This document shows positions 53,726 to 62,402 of a DNA stretch of 64,000 nucleotides, piece by piece. The stretch is from Streptomyces pluripotens (GTDB taxonomy: Bacteria > Actinomycetota > Actinomycetes > Streptomycetales > Streptomycetaceae): contig NZ_CP021080.1 of NCBI RefSeq assembly GCF_000802245.2, positions 7,282,076-7,346,075 on the forward strand. The letters run 5' to 3'. The translations under genes were made by a program, and so were the position numbers. The notes below the pieces were generated by a model, which worked only from the letters and a program-made list of their open reading frames with translations, was not told the DNA's origin and ran no database searches. Positions within the stretch are counted from its first letter, which is position 1. Every line of letters starts with the position of its first letter.

Positions 53726-54364
53726 ATGCCGTACGACGACAGCGGCTGGAAGAATTTCGGCACCTACGGCGCGAACCGCTCCCTCGAAAACGTCCGCGGC
53801 GGCAAAGCCCTCGGCCGCGCCCTGGAAGAGGCCCTGGAACGTCAGATCATCGACGGCGGCATCAAGTCCCCCGTCACCTCCCCCCGCGGCCTCAAAGCGC
53901 GCCTGAAGTACCTCAACAGCGACGCCGGCGTCGAGGCCATGCGGGAGGCCGGGATCACCGTCAAGTCCCGTGCCCTGAAGAACTGGTTCGCCGGCAAGCA
54001 GAAGCCCAGCGCCGCGAACCTCGAACTGGTCGACACCGCGTACTGGAACCTGCGCACCCGGCGCATCCTGGACAACCTCGGCGCCTTCAAACAGCACCTC
54101 AACAACCAGGGCAAGGGCACCGCGGTCGAGATCCACCCCGTCGACCAGTCCCTGGTCGACGAACACGCCCGCCGCCCCAACCTCGAAGGCGAGCAGGCGC
54201 ACCGCAGCCTGCCCGCGGTGCGCTACATCTGGGACGACGCGGTCGACGCCATGGAAGCCGGCGACGAAGGCAAACTCGAGGAAATCTGGGACGACATCAT
54301 CACCGAGCTCGACTCCGACTGGGGCGCCTACACCTACGTCTCCTACGTCGGCCTCGGCGCCTGA
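53726..54364 (+). CDS. partner of the large replication-like protein (terminal-protein-like)
   Basis: 212 residues. A helix-turn-helix-like segment (VKSRALKNWFAGKQKPSAAN) is followed by GKGTAVEIHPVDQSLVDEH and the ending DWGAYTYVSYVGLGA. I recall this tail from conserved proteins on Streptomyces plasmids and linear chromosome arms. The layout is reminiscent of the Tap/Tpg pairs that serve linear telomeres, but it is not a clear Tpg. It is separated by three bases from the large gene, so the two are one operon and probably one complex. Confidence 0.6.
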   Translation: MPYDDSGWKNFGTYGANRSLENVRGGKALGRALEEALERQIIDGGIKSPVTSPRGLKARLKYLNSDAGVEAMREAGITVKSRALKNWFAGKQKPSAANLELVDTAYWNLRTRRILDNLGAFKQHLNNQGKGTAVEIHPVDQSLVDEHARRPNLEGEQAHRSLPAVRYIWDDAVDAMEAGDEGKLEEIWDDIITELDSDWGAYTYVSYVGLGA

Positions 54365-54440
54365 GAAAGGACTCGAACACCCATGCCGCCGGCCTTTGCA
54401 GGCGTCGTATCCGCGCAGCTGTTGCTTGTCCCTGTGGTGG

Positions 54441-55433
54441 TCAGGCGGCGCGGTCGGTCGGGGCAGGTGTTGGGGCGAGGGCGTCGGGCCGGGTGGGTCG
54501 TGAGTGGCGTTTGGCCTGGATGATCATGGTGCTGCCATCGCTGGTGTGGAGGACGAGGTCGGCGCCGCTGTCGTTGGCGTGGTCGGGGGCGCGGGCGATG
54601 AAGGGGGTGGCGGCGAGTCGGTCGAGGATGTGGGTGGTGGTGATCCAGTCGGGTGGGGTGGTGCCGTTGCGGTGTGCTTCGCGGTCGGCGTACTGCTGCA
54701 GGGCGGTGGTGAAGGCCTCTTCGAGGACGCGGGCGGGCACCAGCCGGGCGAGGGCGGCGGTCGTGGCGGTGAGTTCGTAGCTCACCTCGGTGTCGGTCCC
54801 GCCGTACGCCAGGGGTGTCCGGTGGATGCGGCGGGCGATGCGTTGTGTGCGTGGGGGTGTGGGGCGTGTGCCGCGGTCGGTGGTGATGCGCTGGTAGGCG
54901 TCAAGGTATGGGCGCTGTTCGGCGGGGCGGATGCCGCAGGCGGTCAGGAACGTGACCAGCTGCTCGGTGGTGGCGGGCAGACCTTTGCGGTTGACGATCC
55001 GCCAGGCGGTGGTGCGCGGCAGCGGTTTGCGCCCGGGGGCGAGGCGGGCGTCGCCGAGGGAGGGGGCGCCCGCCCGTTCGTACGCTTCGGCCAGGGCGAG
55101 GGCGAGGTCGCGCTTGTCGTGGATGAAGGCGGGGGCTGGCGCCCTGAGCTCGCGGAGCTTGTCGCGGTGGGCGGCGCGGCCGCGGCTGCGCAGGAGGAGG
55201 GCGCGGGCCGTGGAGGCCGGGCCGGCGCCGCAGGCGCGCAGGTAGGCGTCGAGGACGGTGGGGGAGGGGGCCGCAGTGCCGGACTCGGCGCGCTGGACGG
55301 CACCGCGGGAGATGTTGGCGGTGTCGGCCAGGGCGCGCTGGGGCAGCCGGGCGGCCCGGCGCAGGGCGGTGAGGTGCTCGGCGAGGTGGGCGAAGGGGCG
55401 GTCCGAGACACTGCCGGCGGGGGAACGGGTCAT
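54441..55433 (-). CDS. XRE-family HTH protein with endonuclease-like C-terminal motif
   Basis: 330 residues. An XRE helix-turn-helix lies at about 17-70 (LAEHLTALRRAARLPQRALA, ADTANISRGAVQRAESG), followed by a helical middle with a second HTH-like segment (TTAWRIVNRKGLPATTEQLV). The end has GADLVLHTSDGSTMIIQAKR, a D-x(n)-QxK pattern like that of Mrr-type PD-(D/E)xK nucleases. It may therefore be a DNA-binding nuclease rather than a plain regulator. The gene is convergent with the terminal-protein-like gene and follows the small membrane protein gene by ten bases. Confidence 0.65.
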   Translation of the reverse strand: MTRSPAGSVSDRPFAHLAEHLTALRRAARLPQRALADTANISRGAVQRAESGTAAPSPTVLDAYLRACGAGPASTARALLLRSRGRAAHRDKLRELRAPAPAFIHDKRDLALALAEAYERAGAPSLGDARLAPGRKPLPRTTAWRIVNRKGLPATTEQLVTFLTACGIRPAEQRPYLDAYQRITTDRGTRPTPPRTQRIARRIHRTPLAYGGTDTEVSYELTATTAALARLVPARVLEEAFTTALQQYADREAHRNGTTPPDWITTTHILDRLAATPFIARAPDHANDSGADLVLHTSDGSTMIIQAKRHSRPTRPDALAPTPAPTDRAA

Positions 55434-55443
55434 GGCCGCCGCC

Positions 55444-55749
55444 CTACTTGCCCGCGCCGGAGCGCACGGCGGCCTCGGCGAGGATCGTGATCAGGCGGCG
55501 TCCGCCGCCGGCGGCGGCGAGGGTGGCCGCGCCGATCGCCCCCAGGCCGCCCAGCAGGGTGAAGACGGTCTGAAGCTCGGTGCCGGCGAGGAACAGGCCG
55601 CAGCCGAGTCCAAGGAAGACGATCAGCAGGATCAGCGCGTGGGTGGGCCCGAACCGCCCGGCGGAACCGGGCGGTTCGGCCGCGCCCGGGGCGCAGGTGC
55701 AGGCAGGCGCCGGCGGGTCGGCCGGGCGGGGAAGGGCAAGGTCGCTCAT
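55444..55749 (-). CDS. small membrane protein with two helices
   Basis: 101 residues: a Pro/Ala-rich N-terminus (MSDLALPRPADPPAPACTCA), two hydrophobic segments (ALILLIVFLGLGCGLFLAG; TLLGGLGAIGAATLAAAGGG) and a short basic end. It resembles the small Spd-like or accessory membrane proteins of actinomycete conjugative plasmids, but has no diagnostic motif. It is the first gene of an operon with the HTH protein. Confidence 0.6.
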   Translation of the reverse strand: MSDLALPRPADPPAPACTCAPGAAEPPGSAGRFGPTHALILLIVFLGLGCGLFLAGTELQTVFTLLGGLGAIGAATLAAAGGGRRLITILAEAAVRSGAGK

Positions 55750-55801
55750 CGCGTGCAGGACTCGTTCCTGACGGGGCCCGGCGAAACTGCCGGGGCCTAG
55801 G

Positions 55802-56156
55802 GGCTACTGGTCGCAAAGTCGCGCGTTCCGCAAGGCAGTTGGCCCTGCCGTGCAGCGGGCGGCGCGGCTCACAGCCTTCCACGCCCCGGCATCCCCCACC
55901 CCGCCCTAGCGCGCCTTATGTCTGTTATGCGATTTCCTGGCCTCGCCGGTGTTCCCCGCGCTGCCATAAAATCGGCCGCGCGCCCGGCACGCGAACACCG
56001 GCTTGGCGACGACGGGTTGAGTGCCTGCCACCCTCGTGGCGGCCCATCGTTTGTTCCAGACGATTTGCGGTCTAGGCCCCTTCAGCAAGACGGTGGTCCC
56101 AGCACGACACCGGTGGCAAGTCCGCCGGTGTCCTCCTGACGGCTACTGGTCGCAAA
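55802..56156. repeat. pair of direct 16-bp repeats GGCTACTGGTCGCAAA
   Basis: Copies at 55,802-55,817 and 56,141-56,156, both followed within 12 bases by CGTTCC. The spacing is 339 bp. The first copy is 52 bases upstream of the small membrane protein gene start. They may be operators or remnants of a duplicated promoter. Confidence 0.5.
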
Positions 56157-56207
56157 CCCGAACCCGTTCCAGGACCTCCGGAAGGCGCGTTGGCCCGCGC
56201 CCGCCGA

Positions 56208-56247
56208 CACATCAGGCCGGCACCGCCCTCGGTGCCGGCCTGATGTG
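56208..56247. terminator. long perfect hairpin
   Basis: 18-bp perfect arms (56,208-56,225 and 56,230-56,247) around a CCCT loop, about 290 bases beyond the leftward gene ending at 56,537. Probably a terminator for that gene. Confidence 0.6.
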
Positions 56248-56536
56248 CGTCCAAGGCGACGAGGGATGAGGGGTGCGAGGACGACAACGAAGGCCGGGGC
56301 AGGTGCGGGCGAAGGCTCGGTGCCTGGCCGGGCTCTCGTACGCGGGACGTCCTGCTGCTCGTGGACGGTCCTGTCAATGTCGTCGGCGGCGCACCCCATC
56401 TCCCCGGTCGGCCCCGTGGCGCCGCGGATACACGGCTGCGCCGCTGGCCGCCTGGCCGCTCCCCGGCTGGCCGGTGCTGCCCGGAGAGGAACTGGCGGTG
56501 TGGCCGGCTCTTCCCCGCAGGGATTCCTGGGGTGGC

Positions 56537-56797
56537 TCAGCAGCTGCCCGGCGGGGACGGGCAGGACGGTGCCGGGGCGACGACGGATGTCTGCGCGGCC
56601 GGCGGCGGTACGGACGCGAGGCCGAGGCCCATCAGGACGGTCGCGACGGCTGCGGCCGCGGTGATCGCCATGGACAGGTCCCCGCGGGCCGGGACCGCGC
56701 TGCTGCCCTTCTTGGTGTCGAGGTAGACGGCGACGGCCACGGCCGCCGACACCATGAGGGTGAGCAGTAGGCCGGGGGTGATGGAGAGTTCGGTCAT
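56537..56797 (-). CDS. small two-helix membrane protein
   Basis: 86 residues from the ATG at 56,797 (MTELSITPGLLLTLMVSAAV). Hydrophobic segments lie at about 8-24 and 42-62, separated by YLDTKKGSSAVPARGD. The tail is proline-rich. It looks like the small membrane proteins of Streptomyces plasmid transfer regions. No function can be assigned. A start upstream at 56,854 would add a non-conserved-looking stretch. Confidence 0.55.
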   Translation of the reverse strand: MTELSITPGLLLTLMVSAAVAVAVYLDTKKGSSAVPARGDLSMAITAAAAVATVLMGLGLASVPPPAAQTSVVAPAPSCPSPPGSC

Positions 56798-58065
56798 CGG
56801 ACGGTGAGCTCCTCCTGGACCGCGGCGTCGGGGCGAGGGGCTCCCGTATGCCACCCGCCGCCCGCGCCGCCTGTTTGTGCTGGTCGGAGTGCTTGTCGGT
56901 GCCGTGCTGTAGCTTCACAGGTGTCAGTCAAGGTTCCTCCTGCTGCCGGTACGAGGGGGTTGGGGGACCACGACGCCGGGGAGCTCCTGGGACACGGCCA
57001 GCCGCCAAGCAAGGACCGTGTTTTCAGGGGCTCTTCGGCGTGTTGTGGGCCCGTGACATCAACGACGCTACCGGCTGGGTCTGACAATGGGACGTCCGTA
57101 CCAACAACGCCCTGACCAGGGCCTGTTGTCAGTACCGCGAAGCGGCCCCGTGACACCACCGCCCCGCCCCCGCGAACAACTCGCCCCCGCCACCCCCCCG
57201 TTCACCGCCGGGGCCAACGGCCCCGGTCCCGCGCCCGACCGACACCCGGGTCCTGAAAGGGACCCGGCCCCCACCACCGCGCTGCCCCCGACAGGGGGCA
57301 CGCCCCCCGGCCGGCCCTGCCGGTCGGCATGCGCTCTGTACCCGCCCTGCCCACGTCTGCCCCGCCCCGCCCTCCATGAGGCAACTGCCCCGCCCCGTAC
57401 GGTGGTTGACCTGCTTTTTTGGTCGAAATCGGGGTATGGGTGACCGGCCGGAGCGGTTGGAGGCCTTCAGGTCGGACGCGAGCGCCGTACGGCGCCGCGC
57501 TCCCGGAGCCGGGGGACGCGTGGGTCCCGGGACGTCGTGGAACGGGTCCGGCCTGCTGCTCGTCACCCGCCGCGCGCTGTACCGCGCCGCGGCGAGGCCG
57601 TACGAGGGTGTCGTCCGCTGCGTCCCGGCGGAGCGGACGTCGAGGTGGCCAGGCCGCACGGCATGCCCCCCAGCCCACTGACGGGCCGTCGGGCGAGATC
57701 GTGCAGGTCACAGCCGATCAGATCGGACGGACCGTCAACTCGCGTGCTGGGCCCGCCCGGATGGCCGTACCCTCGTGTCATCGCCGCCGCCGAGGGCGGC
57801 CTGTCGCGCAGCCGGTGGACACCGCGGTATCCACCGGCAAGACCTGAGTACGCCGCCTGCACATCACGGGGCGGGTACCCGGATCCGCCCGCAGGTCACC
57901 GAAGCGACGCCGGGTCAGCCCCGTGACGGACCGCGGTCCTCACCGAGCGGGCACGGGTGCGTTGCGCTCCAATGGCGCTCTGCTCGCGTACGCCGACCAC
58001 CGGCCGCGAGCCCGCCTCGCGCCGGCCCATGCGAATGAGGCCCTGTGAGTTCCCTGAGTCAACCT
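56798..58065. other. 1.27-kb region without a supported gene
   Basis: Frames on both strands are open by GC bias only and have no recognisable motif. At 57,100-57,128 an imperfect inverted repeat (ACAACGCCCT, GACC, AGGGCCTGTTGT) lies beside two copies of CTGACAA/TTGTCAG-like sequence and could be an operator or terminator. The stretch 57,150-57,300 is extremely C-rich. It may be non-coding plasmid DNA or the flank of the IS110 copy. Confidence 0.4.
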
Positions 58066-59284
58066 CTATGCCGCCAGAGTCGCCTCGGGATCGGGTTTGA
58101 TCTTGTTGTTGGCTCGGTGGGTGTCGGGGTCGTAGCAGGTTCCGTCGCGCCAGCAGGCCCACATCACGCGCAGCCAGGCGCGGGCGAGGATGCGGGCGGC
58201 GTGGGGATGGCGTTTGCGGTCCGCTCGCGCGTCGTTGTAGATCTTCGCTGCCCAGTCGCTGGCGTGCCGGCTCGTCGGCGTAGCCGACGATGGCCAGCCG
58301 GGCACGACGGTTGGCCGCGTGGCGGAAGCTCACCACGCGGGACTTGCCCGACGCCCGGGTCACGGGAACGACGCCGGTCTCGGCGATGAACTGCTCGCTG
58401 GTGCGAGAGCGTTCCAGGATCGGGCCGATCTCGCCGATGATCTGCCCGAGGTTGGTCGTGCCGATCCGGGGCATGGTCGCGAGGAGCGGCGCGTAGGGGT
58501 GCGAGGCGACGGCATCGGCGATGGCCGCATCCAGCACCCGGATCGTCGCCCTGATGCTCCTGACCAGCTGGACCTGGACCCCGACGAGCTGCTCGATCAC
58601 GCTCTCGCCGAGCCGAGAGGCGGGCCGGGGAGCGGAGCGAAGGCGTTCGATCAGGACGCTGCCAGGCCGCTTGCCGGTGTAGCTGTGGCGCTTGCACCAG
58701 GTTTCCAGCCGACCGGCGGTGAGCTTGGCGGCCGAGGCCGGCGTCGGGTAGCGGTCCAGGAAGGCCAGGGCGATGTCGCTGTCGAGGCTGGCGAAGACGG
58801 CCTTGCCTCCGGGCCAGTGCATGTCCAGCAGGGCAGCGAGCTGGTTGACAGCCGCGATGCGGGCCGCGACATGGTCGGCCCGCTGCCGGGTCAGGGCCTG
58901 CAGCTCCATTGTGGCCTGCTCGGTCGGCTCCAGACGGGGCAGGAAGTGCCCGTCGGTGCGCAGGTAGTCGGCGAGCTTGAGGCTGTCACCCGCATCGGTC
59001 TTGGCCTTGGAGGCGCCCCAGCGTGGCCGCATCGCGTGGAAGGCGTTCGGGTGCACCGGCACGACCGGGTGGCCGGCCTGGAGCAGCCGGTCCACGACCA
59101 GGCCGCGGGTGGTCTCGATAGCCACCGGCAGGTCCGCCGGGCTGCCGTACTTCGCGAGCTTGGCCAGCGTCCTGGCGATGCCTTCCTCGGTGTGCGTGAA
59201 CTCCCAACGGGCCACCCGGGCACCGGTGTTGTCCATGACCGTCACGTCGTGGGTCTCGGTCGCCCAGTCCCATCCGATGTACAC
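58066..59284 (-). pseudogene. IS110-family transposase, frameshifted near the C-terminus
   Basis: It starts at a GTG (VYIGWDWATETHDVTVM), with the first DEDD aspartate, and continues through GASKAKTDAGDSLKLADYL and PRIGTTNLGQIIGEIG to ANRRARLAIVGYADE. There the frame shifts near 58,280. The other frame continues SRHASDWAAKIYNDARADRK to LRVMWACWRDGTCYDP and a stop at 58,066. The serine-nucleophile region is on the unshifted part (ETGVVPVTRASGKSR). One lost or gained base explains everything. It is unrelated in detail to the IS110 fragment at 31 kb. Confidence 0.85.
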
Positions 59285-59523
59285 GGAAAAAGTACTCCTG
59301 TGTCGTGCGCGGAGCACCTGCCCGGTGGTGAGGACGTCTGCCGGGAGCTCATTAATCGGCCCTCTGCGGGGCGTGTCCCTGATGCCGATCAGACGGCCTC
59401 GGCCCGGCGGGGCTGGCACAACTCACAGTGGCCATCGAATGGCTCGCGCCACAAGCCATGCACCCGCCGGGACCGAGAGGTCACAGCCCTACCGAAGAGG
59501 GTTGCAGAAGGGATGGTCCTCTA

Positions 59524-61491
59524 ATGAGCACCATCGACATCCCCGACGAGCACGACGACATCGACGGCATCGAGGTCATCGACATCCGCTCCGGCAACCG
59601 CTCGACGCCGTTCGAGCACCGCGTCGAGCCGGTCAGCAAGACCACCAAGGCGATCAAGTTCCTCGAGAAGAACCACCCCGACCTCCAAATCTCCCCCGCC
59701 GCGGTCCGCCGGATCGCGTTCGGAGCGGTCGAGCCCGGCCTCCTCGAAGGCGCCCGCCTGGAGCGCCACCGCGTCGAGACCGGCTGGCTGAGCGTCATCA
59801 CCTACCGCGCGTACACGCTGATGCTGTCCCCCGCGATCGAGAACGACCGGCTCCTGGACGAGGCCCACTACGCGGCCGACCCGGACACCAACGACCAGCA
59901 GCGGGTCCTGGCCATGCCCACCGCGCACGACACCGACGCCGCCCTCGTCTACGCCGACGCCATGGACGACCTCCTCGCCGCCATCGACCGGGCGTCCAAG
60001 GGCGTGAGGAAGAACAACCCGCAGGAAGTCGGCCGGCGCATCGTGGAACGGCCCCTGACGGCCGTCCCCGTCACCTTCCTCAACCCCGGACGCCACCCCA
60101 GCGACGACCTGAGCATCGTCGACGGCAACAGCCGCTGGGCGTCCTGCACCGCCGGCATCACGGTCCCGGCCAGCTCGATCCGCCCCACCAACGCCAAGGA
60201 CCCCGACAGTCTGCTTCCGTCCCACCTCATGCGGCTTCCCCTCGCCGAGCGGCGGGATCTCGTCCGGGAGATCGTCAAGAACGCCCACCGCGACATCAAC
60301 GCCGCCACCGGCACGAGCAGGGCGGCCCGTGCCAAGCGCGACCAGGCCGCCAGGCTCCTCAATGCGATGACCGTCCCGGTGCAGGTCATCGTCGGCTACA
60401 CCGACGACAACCCGTCCATGGGCATGGGACGCTTCCCCGTCGCGGTCCGCTCGCTGCTGATGCGCATGAACGTCGGGGTGAAGTCGTTCGAGCCGTCCTC
60501 GCAGAACGGCGTCACCGCCGAGGAGATCGTCACCGCCCTGTTCGACGCTGGCGAGCTCGGCGACGACGCCCAGACCGTGCGGGACGTCCTCCTCGGCCGC
60601 GCAGATGTCACCGACGCCATGAAGTCCCTCAGCCTCAACCCCGCCTTCCGCGACCTGAGGTTCACGTTCGTCGTCCAGCAGCTCACCCGCAAGGAACCCC
60701 GGCTGAGGACGATCATGGCCGCGAAGCTCGACAAGCGTCGCCTCCAGGTCACCCACCGCAGCGGCCCGATCGTCGAACTCGGCCTGCGCTCCTACTCCAG
60801 CCTCCCCAAGGAGAAGCTGGCGCCCGTACGCACCGCGCTGGACACCGGCTGCCTGTGGCAGGCCCTCACCGACCACGAGTGGACCGTCGAGAACATCGAC
60901 AACAACCAGGCCGTGGACGACCTCCTTCAGCGCGCCGACAACGGCGACATCCCCGCCCGGCTGCTCCTCGGCGTAATCGCCATGGTCACCCTCGTCACCA
61001 GCGGCTACCTCCTCGCCCCCGGCGGCTCCGCCGAGCAGATCGTCGGCAACATCAAGGTTATGCGCGCCGGCGTTGGCACGGTCATCAAGACCATCCTCGA
61101 CACTAAGGAGGGCCGACAGGTACTCGCCGACGCAATCAAGCGGATCCGGGCCAACCAGAGCCCGCGGTGGTGGGCCGACGGCCACCTCGTCGAGCGCGAC
61201 GGCTGGAAGGGCAGCGACTTCAACGCCCACCTGCGCCGCGCCGCCAACCACGGATTCGCCCCCGAGGGCTACCAGAACGACCCCACCGCCACCGAACTCG
61301 AGGACAAGGCCCTCACGGCCTTCCAGGGCTCCCTCACCACGGCCGCCGCCGAACTCGACGACCTGATCGCCCTGCGCAAGGAGAACGGCACCGACACCAA
61401 ACTCCCCTGGATCGCCGTGGAGCCGTCCGTCAAGCAGCTCCGCTACATGGGCAGCGACCTCGGCGGCATCTCCGAGGCCGAGCCGCGCTGA
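59524..61491 (+). CDS. ParB-like nuclease-fold protein of plasmid type
   Basis: 655 residues from the ATG at 59,524 (MSTIDIPDEHDDIDGIEV). A ParB/Sulfiredoxin-like motif, DLSIVDGNSRWASCTAGI, lies near 195-212, where ParB proteins have the DGxxR box; the preceding FLNPGRHPSDD fits the same fold. The rest is helical, with basic patches, and has no second recognisable domain. ParB-fold proteins bind or cut DNA and often partition plasmids; here a DNA-modifying or partition role is inferred only. The stop overlaps the start of the next gene (ATGA), so the two are coexpressed. Confidence 0.65.
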   Translation: MSTIDIPDEHDDIDGIEVIDIRSGNRSTPFEHRVEPVSKTTKAIKFLEKNHPDLQISPAAVRRIAFGAVEPGLLEGARLERHRVETGWLSVITYRAYTLMLSPAIENDRLLDEAHYAADPDTNDQQRVLAMPTAHDTDAALVYADAMDDLLAAIDRASKGVRKNNPQEVGRRIVERPLTAVPVTFLNPGRHPSDDLSIVDGNSRWASCTAGITVPASSIRPTNAKDPDSLLPSHLMRLPLAERRDLVREIVKNAHRDINAATGTSRAARAKRDQAARLLNAMTVPVQVIVGYTDDNPSMGMGRFPVAVRSLLMRMNVGVKSFEPSSQNGVTAEEIVTALFDAGELGDDAQTVRDVLLGRADVTDAMKSLSLNPAFRDLRFTFVVQQLTRKEPRLRTIMAAKLDKRRLQVTHRSGPIVELGLRSYSSLPKEKLAPVRTALDTGCLWQALTDHEWTVENIDNNQAVDDLLQRADNGDIPARLLLGVIAMVTLVTSGYLLAPGGSAEQIVGNIKVMRAGVGTVIKTILDTKEGRQVLADAIKRIRANQSPRWWADGHLVERDGWKGSDFNAHLRRAANHGFAPEGYQNDPTATELEDKALTAFQGSLTTAAAELDDLIALRKENGTDTKLPWIAVEPSVKQLRYMGSDLGGISEAEPR

Positions 61492-61839
61492 TGACCGACA
61501 CCACCTGGACCGGCGTCGTTGCCATCACCGACGACCGGTACGACATGCTCGCCCGGCTCGCGGGCCAGTGGCAAGGCCGTCTACATCGCGGTCAACCGCA
61601 ACGGCAACGCCTGCTACTGCGGAAAGACCCGCCCCACCCGGGCCCTGAACCGGGGGGCCGCCGCGACCAGGCTCAGCCAGCACATCAACCGCAGCACGTC
61701 GAAGCGGGACGAGTGGGTCGAGTACTGGGTGATCCCGCTCCGTGACGCCACCCCAGACCACGTCGTCTCCGCCGTGGAGAAAACCGTGGCCGCCCGCCTC
61801 GGCATCCCGCTCGTGCACCGGACGCGCATCCCGCGCTGA
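61491..61839 (+). pseudogene. GIY-YIG-nuclease-like small protein, frameshifted
   Basis: The first frame (MTDTTWTGVVAITDDRYDML) is translationally coupled to the ParB-like gene. Near 61,565 it must shift to reach KAVYIAVNRNGNACYCGKTR and RLSQHINRSTSKRDEWVEYW, which look like the YI...YxGKT core of GIY-YIG nucleases. The protein would be about 115 residues. A single missing base explains the break. A short terminator hairpin follows. The pairing of a ParB-like protein with a GIY-YIG-like protein in one operon is unusual. Confidence 0.55.
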
Positions 61840-61889
61840 CGCACCTGACACCCGGCCGGCCGAAACCACGGGCGACACCGGAAACACAT

Positions 61890-61928
61890 GTGGGCCCCTG
61901 CACCGGGAAGACGGTGCCGGGGGCCCAC
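61890..61928 (+). terminator. hairpin after the ParB-like operon
   Basis: Arms GTGGGCCCCTGCACCG and CGGTGCCGGGGGCCCAC pair with one bulge, about 50 bases after the stop of the GIY-YIG-like gene. Confidence 0.65.
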
Positions 61929-62402
61929 CTGCTGCGAGGGGCGTAGCCGGCCCCCTGTCCTGTGCCCGACCGACCAGGGTCCCGGAAGAGACCCGGACCC
62001 GCCCCGCACGCGGCCTCCGACAGGGCGGGCGTTGGTGCGGGAGAGCTGGGTGTGGCCTCGGGGCGGGTCTGATGGGGTGTCTGCCGGGTCCGGGTGTGCG
62101 GTGTTGGAGGGCTGAGTTTCCCGCAGGGTGAGGCGTCTGCGCGATTACCTGCGCCACCGCACGGCCGTGAACCGACAGGACATGTACTTCCCGTACATGT
62201 ATGCCGGTCCGAGGGCCCGGATGTCCGAACCGGGTGATTATCTGAATCCCTGCCAGCGCGGACGCGACCGCCGCGCCCGGGCCGACGCGCACCCCGAGCA
62301 CCAAGCCGGCCCCCACGAAGGCACAGGCCACCCCAACCCCCACAACGAGCCGCGCCCCGAAAGGTCACGCCCGCCCTGCACCCCGCCGCGGGCGCCCGGC
62401 CC
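61929..62402. other. intergenic region holding a strong palindrome
   Basis: No supported gene in these 474 bases. The only clear structure is the palindrome at 62,180-62,200. Confidence 0.4.
62180..62200. promoter_or_regulatory. operator-like palindrome ACATGTAC-N5-GTACATGT
   Basis: Perfect 8-bp arms around TTCCC, AT-rich for this DNA, in a gene-free gap. The form is that of a dimeric repressor operator (TetR or GntR type). No promoter or regulated gene is obvious next to it. Confidence 0.5.

Larger units (their letters stand above)
55750..56536. other. gene-free region with a repeated 16-bp sequence and a long hairpin
   Basis: No convincing gene. GGCTACTGGTCGCAAA occurs at 55,802 and 56,141, and a perfect 18-bp-stem hairpin lies at 56,208-56,247. 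AT-richer stretches near 55,915-55,980 may be promoters for the leftward operon. Confidence 0.45.

Noticed and set aside
57129..57711. Overlapping frames of 100-176 codons on both strands
   Set aside because: Open only through GC bias; compositions are Arg/Gly/Pro-rich with no motif.
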